From positions 158,124-222,123 of the forward strand of contig JAEEYP010000063.1 of the NCBI GenBank assembly GCA_016288155.1: a stretch of 64,000 nt of DNA, in the 5' to 3' direction. The translations under genes were made by a program, and so were the position numbers. This DNA comes from Clostridiales bacterium (GTDB taxonomy: Bacteria > Bacillota > Clostridia > Oscillospirales > CAG-272). Of the stretch, positions 33,823-42,211 are shown in pieces. Position 1 is the stretch's first letter. The number at the start of each line of letters is the position of its first letter. The notes beneath the pieces are model-generated. The model saw only the letters and a program-made list of their open reading frames with translations. It was not told the origin of the DNA and searched no databases.

Positions 33823-34440
33823 TTACAGATACGGATTCGCTTTGATTTGTTCTTCGATCGTAGTGTCGGGTCCGTGACCGGGATACACGCGCGTATCGCC
33901 GGGCAGCAGGCACAGCCCGGCCAGCGATGCGGACAGCACGCTCCAACTTCCGCCCGGCAGATCGGTACGTCCGATGGATCGGTCAAAGAGCGTGTCGCCG
34001 CTCACGAGAAAGTCCTTGCCGCGAAAGCAGACGGAGCCGGGCGTATGCCCCGGCGTGGAGAGGACGGTGAGCGTCTCCTCTCCAAGCGTCAGCGTTTCCC
34101 CGCCGTCCCAAAGTCCGTCCGCCGGGCGGCGGCGGATCTGTTCGCCGACAAGGAGAGCGGAAACGTTGCGCACGGGATCGCCGAGCATCTCCGCGTCCGC
34201 CCGATGGATGTACGCGGGAACGCCGAATGCGTCGCGCAGCGCGTCGAGCGTCAGGATGTGGTCAAAATGCCCGTGTGTGAGCAGAATGCCCGTCAGCGTC
34301 ACGCCGCGCTCCCGGAGCGTCGCCGCAACGGCGGAGACGGAGGCGGTGGGATCGACGAGGAGCGCCTGCCGCGAAACGTCGTCCCAAAGCAGATAACAGT
34401 TGGCGGCGAAGCCAGACGCGGGGATGGTACAAAGCTGCAT
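33823..34440 (-). CDS. Metallo-beta-lactamase-fold hydrolase (glyoxalase II-like)
   Basis: 205 residues with the complete metal set: THGHFDHI (HxHxDH), TPGHTPGSVCF, VSGDTLF and YPGHGPDT. Small single-domain members like this hydrolyse thioesters or similar esters (YcbL/GloB-like). It is the first gene of the unit with gltX and glnS, 11 bases before gltX. AGAGGTG precedes the ATG. Confidence 0.88.
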   Translation of the reverse strand: MQLCTIPASGFAANCYLLWDDVSRQALLVDPTASVSAVAATLRERGVTLTGILLTHGHFDHILTLDALRDAFGVPAYIHRADAEMLGDPVRNVSALLVGEQIRRRPADGLWDGGETLTLGEETLTVLSTPGHTPGSVCFRGKDFLVSGDTLFDRSIGRTDLPGGSWSVLSASLAGLCLLPGDTRVYPGHGPDTTIEEQIKANPYL

Positions 34441-34478
34441 TTTATCACCTCTTCGGCATGCGGGCGCGATCTCTGTAC

Positions 34479-34507
34479 ATTATAGCATGATTGTCCCGTT
34501 TCGTCCA
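34479..34507 (-). promoter_or_regulatory. Promoter of the MBL-gltX-glnS unit
   Basis: TGGACG (34507-34502, 4 of 6 match), 17-base spacer, TATAAT (34484-34479). No T-box or other leader element was found between it and the start. Confidence 0.65.
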
Positions 34508-34508
34508 T

Positions 34509-34573
34509 AGCAACACTCGATTTTCTCAAAGAAAATCAAGGATTTCGTCAGGAAATCCCCTGCGGTTGTTGCA
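34509..34573. repeat. Two nested hairpins in the divergent gap
   Basis: GATTTTC/GAAAATC and GGATTTC/GAAATCC hairpins lie side by side inside an outer GCAAC/GTTGC pairing, and the divIVA-like promoter begins at the end of the structure. Function unknown. Confidence 0.4.
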
Positions 34574-34597
34574 TTCGCGCTTTTTTTATGGTAGAAT
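34569..34597 (+). promoter_or_regulatory. Promoter of the DivIVA-like/XRE unit
   Basis: TTGCAT (34569-34574), 17-base spacer, TAGAAT (34592-34597). Confidence 0.75.
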
Positions 34598-34649
34598 GAT
34601 ACCGTATATACGGAATACTGTTTTGATTTTACGGAAAGACGGTGTCAGT

Positions 34650-35477
34650 ATGGATAACAGCAAAAAGGTCGCGTTCCGCTCCTCTATCGGAGGATACAAC
34701 CGAGAAGACGTGCATCAGTATATCCTGAAGGCGGACAGCGCCGCCGCGGAGCGTGAACAGTCCCTGCGCGAGGAAGCGGAAACGGCACGTCGATCGGCTG
34801 ACGCGGCTGCAGCCGAAGCGCAGTCGGAGCGGGAAAAAGCCGCGCGGCTTGAAAGCGATCTCGTACAGCTCAAAGAGCGGCTTGCCGCCGTACAAGGAGA
34901 ACTGGACGCGGCGCGCAAGGAACTGGAATCCGCCGCTGAACGGCAAAAGGACGACGCGGCGCGCATCGCCTCCCTTGAAGAACAGCTTCAAAAGCGGGAT
35001 ACGCAATCCGCCGAAGAAACGGAACAGAAATCGAAGAAATACGACCGGATCAGCGCGCAGATCGGCGATATCATGATCAACGCGAATACGACCGCCGACA
35101 GCATCATCGCCACGGCGACGCGTCGTGCCGCCAATATCGTCACGGAAACGGAAGAGGAGGCAGTCGCCATCCGTTCCCATCTTTCCCAGACGACGGACGA
35201 GGCACTGGAGCGCCTGAGCACCGTTCTGCACGCTTCCACCGACCGATGCGTCGGCGAAATGATCGGGATGCTCTCGCAGATGCGCGAGCAGGCGGATCTT
35301 CTCATCGGAGATTTTTCCTCGCAGACGAGCACGCTTGAATCCAAGATCGCCGAGCATCAGTCCGCCGTAACGGAGGCACTCGATTCCGCACTGAACGAGC
35401 TCGATGAAAAATACGGGATCCGTCCGGAAAAAGCAGAACAACCGGAAAAGTCGGATAAGAAGGAAGATAACCCTTGA
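34650..35477 (+). CDS. DivIVA-domain coiled-coil protein
   Basis: 275 residues. The N-terminus has the DivIVA/GpsB pattern (VAFRSSIGGYNREDVHQYI), followed by a long coiled coil rich in Ala, Glu, Arg and Gln (about 30-130), a variable middle part (ISAQIGDIMINANTTADSIIATA) and a charged tail. DivIVA-family proteins locate to curved membrane at poles and septa. The ribosome site is weak (GGAAAG, 12 bases). Its stop overlaps the TTG start of the following regulator (TTGA). Confidence 0.85.
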   Translation: MDNSKKVAFRSSIGGYNREDVHQYILKADSAAAEREQSLREEAETARRSADAAAAEAQSEREKAARLESDLVQLKERLAAVQGELDAARKELESAAERQKDDAARIASLEEQLQKRDTQSAEETEQKSKKYDRISAQIGDIMINANTTADSIIATATRRAANIVTETEEEAVAIRSHLSQTTDEALERLSTVLHASTDRCVGEMIGMLSQMREQADLLIGDFSSQTSTLESKIAEHQSAVTEALDSALNELDEKYGIRPEKAEQPEKSDKKEDNP

Positions 35478-36388
35478 CGTCCCAAAATAATATGGAGACT
35501 CTCAACCGTCAGATCGGTCAACGGATACAGATGCTCCGCCGCGTAAGCGGTATGACGCAGGCTCAGCTCGCGAACGGGCTCATCACCCGCAATATGCTCA
35601 GCCTCATTGAAAACGGGAACGCCTCGCCTTCCCTCTCCACACTGACGGAGATCGCCGCGCGGCTGAATATCCCGGTCGGGTATTTCTTTGCCGGGAGCGA
35701 AGAAGAAAGCGCGCAGTTTGCCAAGATGCGCAAGATCGGAGAGATCAGGCGGCTGTTTCTGGACGGTTCTTTTTCCGAATGCATCACCGTCTGTGCTTCC
35801 CTTCGGTACCCGGACGATGAGATCTTATGGATCACGTCGGAATGCGAGGCATCGCTCGCACAGCGCTGTCTTATGCGCGGCGCGCTCCGCAGTGCCGGCG
35901 CGCACTGGGAGGCGGCGGCACAAGCAGCCGAACGGTGCGCCTACGCAAACGGAGAGATCGCGGCGACCGCCGCCTACTGGAACATGCTGATCGGCGCGGT
36001 AAGCCGCACGGATATCCCGGCGGAAGCGGGGCGGTCGGAATCGTACCCGCACGCGCGCGTCGAAGCGGAGATCTTCACCTATATGCGCGCGCTGGCGCTC
36101 CTCGATGAAGGAGACGTGAAGACTGCCGCTGCGCTGCGCGAATGCGGGATCATCAAGCAGGCGTCGCGGCTCGACTATCTCGCTGCTTGTCTCGCGGCGG
36201 CGTCCGGTAACGCGGAGGAAGCGCATGAGGCGCTGTGCCGTGTGCAGGAAAGCGAGGAAACGCTTTTCTTCACCCGCTTCCGTGCCACGGCGGCGCTGGA
36301 GAAGGAGGCACAGGCTGCCGGCGATTATAAGAGCGCGTATCAGTATTCCACAAAACGTGCCGCGCTTCTCGAACAGTTTTCCAGATAA
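35474..36388 (+). CDS. XRE-family regulator with TPR-like C-terminus
   Basis: 304 residues. The N-terminal helix-turn-helix (IGQRIQMLRRVSGMTQAQLA, NMLSLIENGNASPSLSTLTEIA) is followed by helical TPR-like repeats that may bind a peptide or protein partner. The start is the TTG at 35474, with AAGGAAG 7 bases upstream and a TTGA overlap with the DivIVA-like gene; the ATG six codons on has no ribosome site. Coupling suggests a signal from cell division or polarity to transcription. Confidence 0.85.
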   Translation: MTSQNNMETLNRQIGQRIQMLRRVSGMTQAQLANGLITRNMLSLIENGNASPSLSTLTEIAARLNIPVGYFFAGSEEESAQFAKMRKIGEIRRLFLDGSFSECITVCASLRYPDDEILWITSECEASLAQRCLMRGALRSAGAHWEAAAQAAERCAYANGEIAATAAYWNMLIGAVSRTDIPAEAGRSESYPHARVEAEIFTYMRALALLDEGDVKTAAALRECGIIKQASRLDYLAACLAAASGNAEEAHEALCRVQESEETLFFTRFRATAALEKEAQAAGDYKSAYQYSTKRAALLEQFSR

Positions 36389-36411
36389 GATTTTACAAAT
36401 AAGATTAGAAA

Positions 36412-36442
36412 AAACGCCGCGGAGCGCAACTCCGCGGCGTTT
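36412..36442. terminator. Bidirectional terminator
   Basis: Perfect 13-bp stem AAACGCCGCGGAG/CTCCGCGGCGTTT with a 5-base loop and T runs on both sides; it serves the XRE gene and the convergent XpaC-like gene. Confidence 0.93.
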
Positions 36443-36447
36443 CGTTT

Positions 36448-37968
36448 TTATTCTCCGGGGTGCTTTGCCTGCTGAGCGGAGGATTCGCCGATGTCGTCTG
36501 AGATCTCGTCGGAGTATCCGTTCAGCAGATCCTCTTCATGGATCTCAAAGTCCGAGTGCGTCGTCAGACCGTCCTTCTGCATCATCTGCGCCAGCACCTC
36601 GATATCACTCGATATGTCGATGCTTTCCTCATGGAAGAGCTGATCCATCTGCTGCTGGAAGCCGACGGTGAGCAGATCGAGCGTCTTTTCGATATTCTCC
36701 TTCGCTTCCTGCATGTTCTGTCCGGCGACGCCGACCTGCTCGATGCGCTTATAGGATTCGAGCAGCTTCATGGTGGTCGGAAGGTAATAACTCATGAACA
36801 TGCGGATCTCCCGCTTCTTCTCCGGCTTGTCGGCGACGTATCCGAAGATGTTCGCGGTGATCGACTCGATCTGTCGGATACGCTCGGAGACCGCCTCGTC
36901 CTGAATGTCGTCATCCAGACGGCGGATCTCACGCAGTACCGCATCGAACTCGGACAGCTCGTCGGATGTGCCGTCCTTTCCGTTTTTCTTTCCCTCCGCT
37001 GCCCAGTCGACGCCGAGAGAGGACAGCGTGCGTCTGTAGGCGTCGTCGTACTGCTGGACGATCCCGTCCGGCTTGGCGTCCGGCGTCCGCATAAAGCAGA
37101 GGTTCGCCATATCGATATACGCCTTATCGCCGAAGACGCCGTCGTCGATCATGCGCTGCAGATCGCGGCGGATGCGCGCGATCTTAAAAGAAGTCGCAGA
37201 GGAAAGCTTCGTCAGGCTCATGCTCTCGCTGTTCCCGATCAGGGCGAGATAACGCGCCTCGTCGCTGTCGCGGTTGTGGATGAAATTCGAGGCAAGAAAC
37301 GACGCGGCGCCGCCCGCCAACATATACAATGAACTGAAGATCCCGCCCCAAACGCCGGCGCTCAGTCCGTCGCCGAGCAGCGACGCGATCGCCTGGATAC
37401 CGACGGCGGAACCGATGATCCCGAGCGCCGCCGCGATCACGCGGAGCAGTGTCACGATCTTCTTCTTGCGGTGCGTGTTCTTTTTTTCTTTGGCTTTCCC
37501 CGCCTTTTCCGCTGCCTTTCCGGAAACGGCTGCGGAGGCGCCGCGCCCGGATGTGTACACGGCGGTCTGCGTCGTTTGTGTTGTCTGAACGGGCTGTTCG
37601 TACTGCTGGGCGGTCAGTGTCGTCTGCGCCGTCTGATTCGCCGCAAGATTCTGCTGACGAAGCTGCTGCCAGGACTGCTGCCATTCCTTCTGTGCCGCCT
37701 GCGATTTATCGGCGGCGTCCTGCACCGACTGCTGATTCTGGCGGGCACGCTCGTTCGTATATCGGTGTACTGGTCCCGCGGCGCGTACCTGATACGAAAA
37801 CGCGGATGAAGAAGATGACGAAGAAGATGATGAGGAGGAAGAAGATCCGGAACGATCGAGCCCCAGGCGCAGGATGATAAGGATCACGCCAAGCGGCCAT
37901 ACGCCGAACAAAAAGGACAGCACGATCAATATCACCGGGATATTGCGTTCCCTCGGATTGCTGCTCAT
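36448..37968 (-). CDS. XpaC-like membrane protein with poly-Ser tract
   Basis: 506 residues: an N-terminal hydrophobic hairpin (IPVILIVLSFLFGVWPLGVIL), a run of 14 serines, a Gln/Thr-rich low-complexity stretch, a second membrane region (VIAAALGIIGSAVGIQAIASLL and IFSSLYMLAGGAASFLA), then a cytoplasmic C-terminal domain (DKPEKKREIRMFMSYYLPTT) that matches the pattern of the XpaC/5-bromo-4-chloroindolyl phosphate hydrolysis family. A PCI/TelA-like link is possible. Function unknown. GGGAG 8 bases upstream selects the ATG at 37968. Confidence 0.65.
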   Translation of the reverse strand: MSSNPRERNIPVILIVLSFLFGVWPLGVILIILRLGLDRSGSSSSSSSSSSSSSSAFSYQVRAAGPVHRYTNERARQNQQSVQDAADKSQAAQKEWQQSWQQLRQQNLAANQTAQTTLTAQQYEQPVQTTQTTQTAVYTSGRGASAAVSGKAAEKAGKAKEKKNTHRKKKIVTLLRVIAAALGIIGSAVGIQAIASLLGDGLSAGVWGGIFSSLYMLAGGAASFLASNFIHNRDSDEARYLALIGNSESMSLTKLSSATSFKIARIRRDLQRMIDDGVFGDKAYIDMANLCFMRTPDAKPDGIVQQYDDAYRRTLSSLGVDWAAEGKKNGKDGTSDELSEFDAVLREIRRLDDDIQDEAVSERIRQIESITANIFGYVADKPEKKREIRMFMSYYLPTTMKLLESYKRIEQVGVAGQNMQEAKENIEKTLDLLTVGFQQQMDQLFHEESIDISSDIEVLAQMMQKDGLTTHSDFEIHEEDLLNGYSDEISDDIGESSAQQAKHPGE

Positions 37969-38013
37969 TCCGCCCACTCCCTTCCTCAGAAATTCAAAAC
38001 ATGTCAGTCCGGT

Positions 38014-38742
38014 TCACTCCAGTGAACGCATATATTCGAGACAGAGACGGATGACCTCCTCGCTGCTCGGCTTCCGATTCTCGATCTCTACGACGACGTC
38101 GCGCCCCGTATCCCGCGCCTTTTTCCAGATATCCGCCACGGGGGCTTCTCCGCGACCGAGCGGACAGCCGATCTTTCCGTCGGCGGAGCCGTCCTTGATA
38201 TGGATCAGCGGCACACGATCCCCGAAATGATCGAGGAGCGCAAGCGGATCCCGTCCGGCGACGTACGCCCAGTACGTATCGATCTCAAAGAGGATGTCGC
38301 ACCGTTTCTCCAGTTCCTCGTGGACGATATACCCTTCTTCCGGCACTGGAAGAAACTCTCGGTTGTGGTTGTGGTAGATCAGATCGATTCCCTCGGCGCG
38401 GAGCTTGGGGGAGAGTTTGTTGCACGTTTCGATAAAGGAATCCAGCTTTTCACGCGTATACAGATCATGACCGGGAATGATGCAGCGCGTATTGCCGATC
38501 GTTTTCTGATAACGTACGAATTCATCGAAATAATCCCAGATCGAGTCAGAGAACCCGAGATGCGCGCCGTAGACCTTCAGATGATGCCGGTCGAGCATAT
38601 CGCGGACTTCTTCCGCCGTATGACCGTAAAAACCGGCGAATTCGACGCCGTCGTAACCGACGCGTTCCGCGATCTCCAAAGCGTCCTCAAGGTTGTTCCG
38701 GGCGATCTCCTTCATGCAGTAGATCTGCACGCCGTATCCCAT
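38014..38742 (-). CDS. Sugar phosphate isomerase/epimerase (xylose-isomerase-like barrel), copy 1
   Basis: 242-residue TIM barrel of the AP-endonuclease-2/xylose isomerase superfamily. Metal-site segments are GVEFAGFYGHTAEEV, LIYHNHNREF, ILFEIDTYWAYVAG, LIHIKDGS and VVVEIEN. Family members isomerise or epimerise sugars, inosose or keto-sugars. It is a close paralogue of the next gene (VEFAGFYGHTAEEVRDMLDR is nearly repeated), so it probably arose by tandem duplication. AGGAGG lies 11 bases before the ATG at 38742. Confidence 0.88.
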   Translation of the reverse strand: MGYGVQIYCMKEIARNNLEDALEIAERVGYDGVEFAGFYGHTAEEVRDMLDRHHLKVYGAHLGFSDSIWDYFDEFVRYQKTIGNTRCIIPGHDLYTREKLDSFIETCNKLSPKLRAEGIDLIYHNHNREFLPVPEEGYIVHEELEKRCDILFEIDTYWAYVAGRDPLALLDHFGDRVPLIHIKDGSADGKIGCPLGRGEAPVADIWKKARDTGRDVVVEIENRKPSSEEVIRLCLEYMRSLE

Positions 38743-38783
38743 GGCCGACGCGCCTCCTGATTCCAGCATTGCTTCGTAAATTA

Positions 38784-39509
38784 TCAGCCGAGCGAGAAGA
38801 GATAATCGATGCAGCGGCGCACTTCTTCCTCGCCGGTCGGGTTCAGTCCCTCGCTTTCGACGATCATGGAGCGACCGGTTTCACAGCATTTCTGCCATAC
38901 GGCTTTGACCGGGGCGTCGCCCTGCCCGAGAGAGCAGCCTTCGTTTGTGGAAGGCTTGCCATCCTTTATATGGATGAGTTTTACGCGTTCTCCGAGACGG
39001 TCAAGCTCTGCCAAAGGATCGAGTCCGGCGTAGAACGTCCAGTACGTGTCGAGCTCGAAAAGGATATCGCTATTCTTTTCCAGTTCTCTGTGGGCGATAT
39101 ACCCTTCCGGCGTCGTCATGTATTCCCAGTGATGGTTATGGTAATGGAGCTCTATCCCCTCCCGGCGAAGACGCGGGATCATCGTCTTGGAACTATCGAG
39201 AAAGTCGTTCAGTTTTTCGCGGGTCGAGAAATCCCATCCCGGGATCACGAAATTCGGGTTGCCGATCGTTTTATGGAAGCGCACGGTGCCTTCAAAATCC
39301 TCAAGCAGATCGTTGTACGAGGAATGCGTGCCGATGACTTCGAGACCGTAGCGGTCGAGCATGGCGCGCACCTCTTCCGCCGTGTGACCGAAGAAGCCGG
39401 CAAATTCAATGGTCTTATACCCCATGGCGGCCGCTTTGGCAAGCGCACCGTCCAGATCCGTTCCCGTGATATCGCGCAGAGAATACATTTGTATGCCGTA
39501 TTTGTTCAT
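38784..39509 (-). CDS. Sugar phosphate isomerase/epimerase (xylose-isomerase-like barrel), copy 2
   Basis: 241-residue TIM barrel with the same motif series as copy 1: IEFAGFFGHTAEEVRAMLDR, LHYHNHHWEY, ILFELDTYWTFYAG, LIHIKDGK and MIVESEG. It is the first gene of the unit with copy 1 and the XpaC-like gene. The preferred ATG at 39509 has GGAGAG upstream. Substrate unknown. Confidence 0.88.
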   Translation of the reverse strand: MNKYGIQMYSLRDITGTDLDGALAKAAAMGYKTIEFAGFFGHTAEEVRAMLDRYGLEVIGTHSSYNDLLEDFEGTVRFHKTIGNPNFVIPGWDFSTREKLNDFLDSSKTMIPRLRREGIELHYHNHHWEYMTTPEGYIAHRELEKNSDILFELDTYWTFYAGLDPLAELDRLGERVKLIHIKDGKPSTNEGCSLGQGDAPVKAVWQKCCETGRSMIVESEGLNPTGEEEVRRCIDYLFSLG

Positions 39510-39580
39510 ATTTCTCTCCGTTCCGCCGCCGTCCGGCGGCATTCATTCCGTCTTCCCGTATCCGAAAAGCGGCACATATT

Positions 39581-39609
39581 ATTATATATGCTTTTCGTTC
39601 CGTTTTCAA
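39581..39609 (-). promoter_or_regulatory. Promoter of the tandem isomerase unit
   Basis: TTGAAA (39609-39604), 17-base spacer, TATAAT (39586-39581). Confidence 0.85.
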
Positions 39610-39627
39610 TAGCGGCGGCAAATTTTT

Positions 39628-40398
39628 TCAGCGGATTTCCTCTGGAACTCTGTACAGCCACGCGCGGCCGCGCCGCTGTGTCCGCTCGATCGCGCCTGCC
39701 GCAGTCAGTGCCGTCAGCGCACCGCTCCGCCGCCGTGATCCTCCGCGGAAACGGATCGCGCCGAACAGTTCATTCGCCGTGAATTCCACGCCGGGCGGAA
39801 ACGGTATGAGCGCGGTATAGTCTGACGGGGATGCAAACTCATACGCGCCGAGAATATCGATCGGGATCCGCTCGTAGCGTGCGATCTCGCCGCGGCGGGG
39901 ACGCTCGCCCGTCGGACGCAGAAGACGGTATTCCTCCGTCTCAAGGAGTACCGCGCAGATCTTCAGCCGCGGATGCGTCAGATACCGCCGCAGGTACACG
40001 AGTTCCCCGAAAATATCCGTGGCGCGTCCCGTTGCCGGAGAACGCTTCTTTTCGGATATGTCCCCGGTCACGGGGTGGATCCAGGAGATCCATTTCCGCT
40101 CGGCGATCGGGTATACGACGGTAACGTCGGCAAGCGGCAAAAAGGCCTCCAGCTTGTCGCGCAAGGGCGCGAATGCGGAGGTCTGTATCTCGAGGACGCG
40201 GCCGTTCCCGGCAATGTCCGCGATATACCCTTCCATGGGTACTTCCTGATCCATGCCGGTCTCGGTGAAATAGTTTTTGAGCACAAGGTGCAGCGTCTTT
40301 TCGCGCAGCGTGCCGATATTGTAGCGCTCGTGCGTATGAGTGACCGCGCTGTGGCAGCACGCGAGGAAACGCGCCCGTTTGACGTCAATATACCCCAT
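39628..40398 (-). CDS. Conserved protein with nuclease-like motif
   Basis: 256 residues, similar in pattern to a clostridial family of unknown function: NIGTLREKTLHLVLKNYF, GYIADIAGNGRVLEIQTSAF, VTVVYPIAERKWISWIHPVTG and a C-terminal winged-helix-like part (FTANELFGAIRFRG). The D...ExQ spacing in ADIAGNGRVLEIQ is compatible with a PD-(D/E)XK-type nuclease core, but this is inference. It lies 12 bases after a BlaI/MecI-type repressor gene and shares its promoter. No good ribosome site is seen at 40398, so the true start may differ by a few codons. Confidence 0.6.
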   Translation of the reverse strand: MGYIDVKRARFLACCHSAVTHTHERYNIGTLREKTLHLVLKNYFTETGMDQEVPMEGYIADIAGNGRVLEIQTSAFAPLRDKLEAFLPLADVTVVYPIAERKWISWIHPVTGDISEKKRSPATGRATDIFGELVYLRRYLTHPRLKICAVLLETEEYRLLRPTGERPRRGEIARYERIPIDILGAYEFASPSDYTALIPFPPGVEFTANELFGAIRFRGGSRRRSGALTALTAAGAIERTQRRGRAWLYRVPEEIR

Positions 40399-40410
40399 CG
40401 TACGGACGCG

Positions 40411-40839
40411 TCAGTATTTCGTTTTGAGCCACTGAAGAAGCTCATCGATATCGTTCTCCGAAAGTTTGCGGTCGCTGTACAGCGCGTCCATCATGTGCAC
40501 GAAGGACCCGCCGTGATACCGCTTGACGAACAATTCCGTCATGCCGCGCAGGTACGGATCCCGCTCAGCGACGGGCGTATAATATTTTTCCTTCCCGCGT
40601 TTTTCGGAAACGAGATATCCTCTTTTCTCCAGCCTGTCGAGAAACGATATGAGCGTCGGTGCTTTCCAGCCGCGATCCCTTCCGACACGCTCCATCAGAT
40701 ACGCCGTGTTCACGGGAGGCGTCCCCTCCCATACTGCCTGCATCACATCGAACTCCGCGTCCGGCAGCCGCTTCGTATAATCGATCTCCTTCTCCGCATC
40801 CGTCAGAGAAAGCGGTCCACTCATCGAATCGCTCTTCAT
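40411..40839 (-). CDS. BlaI/MecI/CopY-type transcriptional repressor
   Basis: 142 residues: a Penicillinase-repressor winged helix (LPDAEFDVMQAVWEGTPPVNT, APTLISFLDRLEKRGYLVSEK) and a short dimerisation part. In the family a membrane sensor protease (BlaR/MecR) or metal relieves repression; no such gene is here. The downstream partner is the nuclease-like protein. GGGAGA lies 11 bases before the ATG. Confidence 0.88.
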   Translation of the reverse strand: MKSDSMSGPLSLTDAEKEIDYTKRLPDAEFDVMQAVWEGTPPVNTAYLMERVGRDRGWKAPTLISFLDRLEKRGYLVSEKRGKEKYYTPVAERDPYLRGMTELFVKRYHGGSFVHMMDALYSDRKLSENDIDELLQWLKTKY

Positions 40840-40926
40840 GACACTGTCGTCTCCCGATTCCGGGGAGACGGTGACTCCTTTTCCGCTTCTCCGCCCTCGG
40901 CATCAGCCGAATGAGGCGTAACTATT

Positions 40927-40955
40927 ATTATACACATGCCTAAATCGTTTGTCAA
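40927..40955 (-). promoter_or_regulatory. Promoter of the BlaI-like/nuclease-like pair
   Basis: TTGACA (40955-40950), 17-base spacer, TATAAT (40932-40927): full consensus, typical of a repressed promoter. A clear TACA-TGTA operator was not found. Confidence 0.88.
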
Positions 40956-41028
40956 CATTTTTTTACAGAAAATTTCCGTTTTCGGCAATCGCCGTGAATC
41001 TTTCTTTTTTAAAGATTTCCTTTTTCTC

Positions 41029-41058
41029 TTGACTTGTCGCACCGTTTTGTATTATAAT
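41029..41058 (+). promoter_or_regulatory. Promoter of the ROK regulator-manA unit
   Basis: TTGACT (41029-41034), 18-base spacer, TATAAT (41053-41058). Confidence 0.8.
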
Positions 41059-41112
41059 ATTAATAAACGCATAGTAGGAATATCCGCACACAACAGAAAG
41101 GACACCGCCGTT

Positions 41113-42174
41113 ATGGAAAACATCAGTTTGAGAAGCATCAAACTTGAAAGCATCAAATCCATATTCCGTTCGATCTCTTCCGCCGATTCGATCAGTCGAG
41201 CGACCGTTTCCGAGGAAACGGGACTCAGTCTCATGACGGTCGGCAAGGTCGCCGACGCGCTCCTTACGCTGCGCGTCATCACGCAGGTGAAGGAAACGAA
41301 AAGCTCCGCTGGACGGCGGGCGGGACTGCTCTCCGTCAATCCGGACAACTACGCCTTCATTCTCGACCTCACCTCGCATCGTTTCACCGCTACCGTCATC
41401 AATATGCGGCTGGACGTCGTCGAAAAGTATAAGTATTCCTACCGCCCGGATGCCTCATTTGCCGACAACCTCTCGATCTTTCTCGGAGAATGCCGCATCT
41501 TCCTGTCGCGGAATTTTCGTCTCGACAAATGCATCGGCTGCGGCGTCTCCGTACCCGGTCCGTATTTTGAAGAAACGGATCACGTCCGCTGCGACACGTC
41601 CGACGAATGGCGCGATATCGCCGTTGGAAAAATGGTGCGCGAGACGCTCCATCCTTCCCTCTTCTGCATAGATGCCTCCTATAACGCCGCCGCCATGTCC
41701 AATATCTCCGGTATCCCCGATGCGCGGGAGAAGATGATCCTCTACTGGTTCATCGGAGACGACGGTATCTGCGGTACGATCGTCAGCCGCGGTGAGATCG
41801 TCCGCGGCGCTCACAATGCCGCGGGAAACTTCGGACAGATGATCGTGGCGCGCGGCGTCACCCTCAGCGAAGCGATCAAGCCGTCCGCTACGATGCAGGC
41901 AAACGCATTCGAGCTTGCAAAGGCGATCCACAACGTCATGCACGCAGTCGATCCGGATCGGATCATCCTCGAATGCGAGATGTACAGAAACGATCCCGAC
42001 GAATTCGTAGATATGGTCCGCAGTACTCTTTCCGAGAACTTCGCCCACACGAGCGAAACGGTACCGGAGCTGACGAGCAGCGCCTGCAAATACCGTCATT
42101 CCCACCGCGGTCTGACCATCCGGCTGCGGGAGATGTGGCTCACGGATCTCGTGCTGAACGGACCGACCGTATAA
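41113..42174 (+). CDS. ROK-family transcriptional regulator
   Basis: 353 residues. An N-terminal winged helix (SISRATVSEETGLSLMTVGKVADALLTL) joins an actin-like ROK domain (GCGVSVPGPYFE, GAHNAAGNFGQMIV). The zinc CxCGxxGC motif of ROK kinases is missing, so this is probably a sugar-responsive repressor without kinase activity. AAAGGA lies upstream of the ATG at 41113; the frame is open farther but lies across the promoter. It is cotranscribed with manA 37 bases downstream. Confidence 0.87.
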   Translation: MENISLRSIKLESIKSIFRSISSADSISRATVSEETGLSLMTVGKVADALLTLRVITQVKETKSSAGRRAGLLSVNPDNYAFILDLTSHRFTATVINMRLDVVEKYKYSYRPDASFADNLSIFLGECRIFLSRNFRLDKCIGCGVSVPGPYFEETDHVRCDTSDEWRDIAVGKMVRETLHPSLFCIDASYNAAAMSNISGIPDAREKMILYWFIGDDGICGTIVSRGEIVRGAHNAAGNFGQMIVARGVTLSEAIKPSATMQANAFELAKAIHNVMHAVDPDRIILECEMYRNDPDEFVDMVRSTLSENFAHTSETVPELTSSACKYRHSHRGLTIRLREMWLTDLVLNGPTV

Positions 42175-42211
42175 TGCGGAGCGATCCGGCCTTACCGAAA
42201 GGAGGAGAGAC

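Noticed and set aside
34441-34649. T-box leader for gltX-glnS
   Set aside because: No specifier loop or T-box sequence found in the short leader before the MBL gene.
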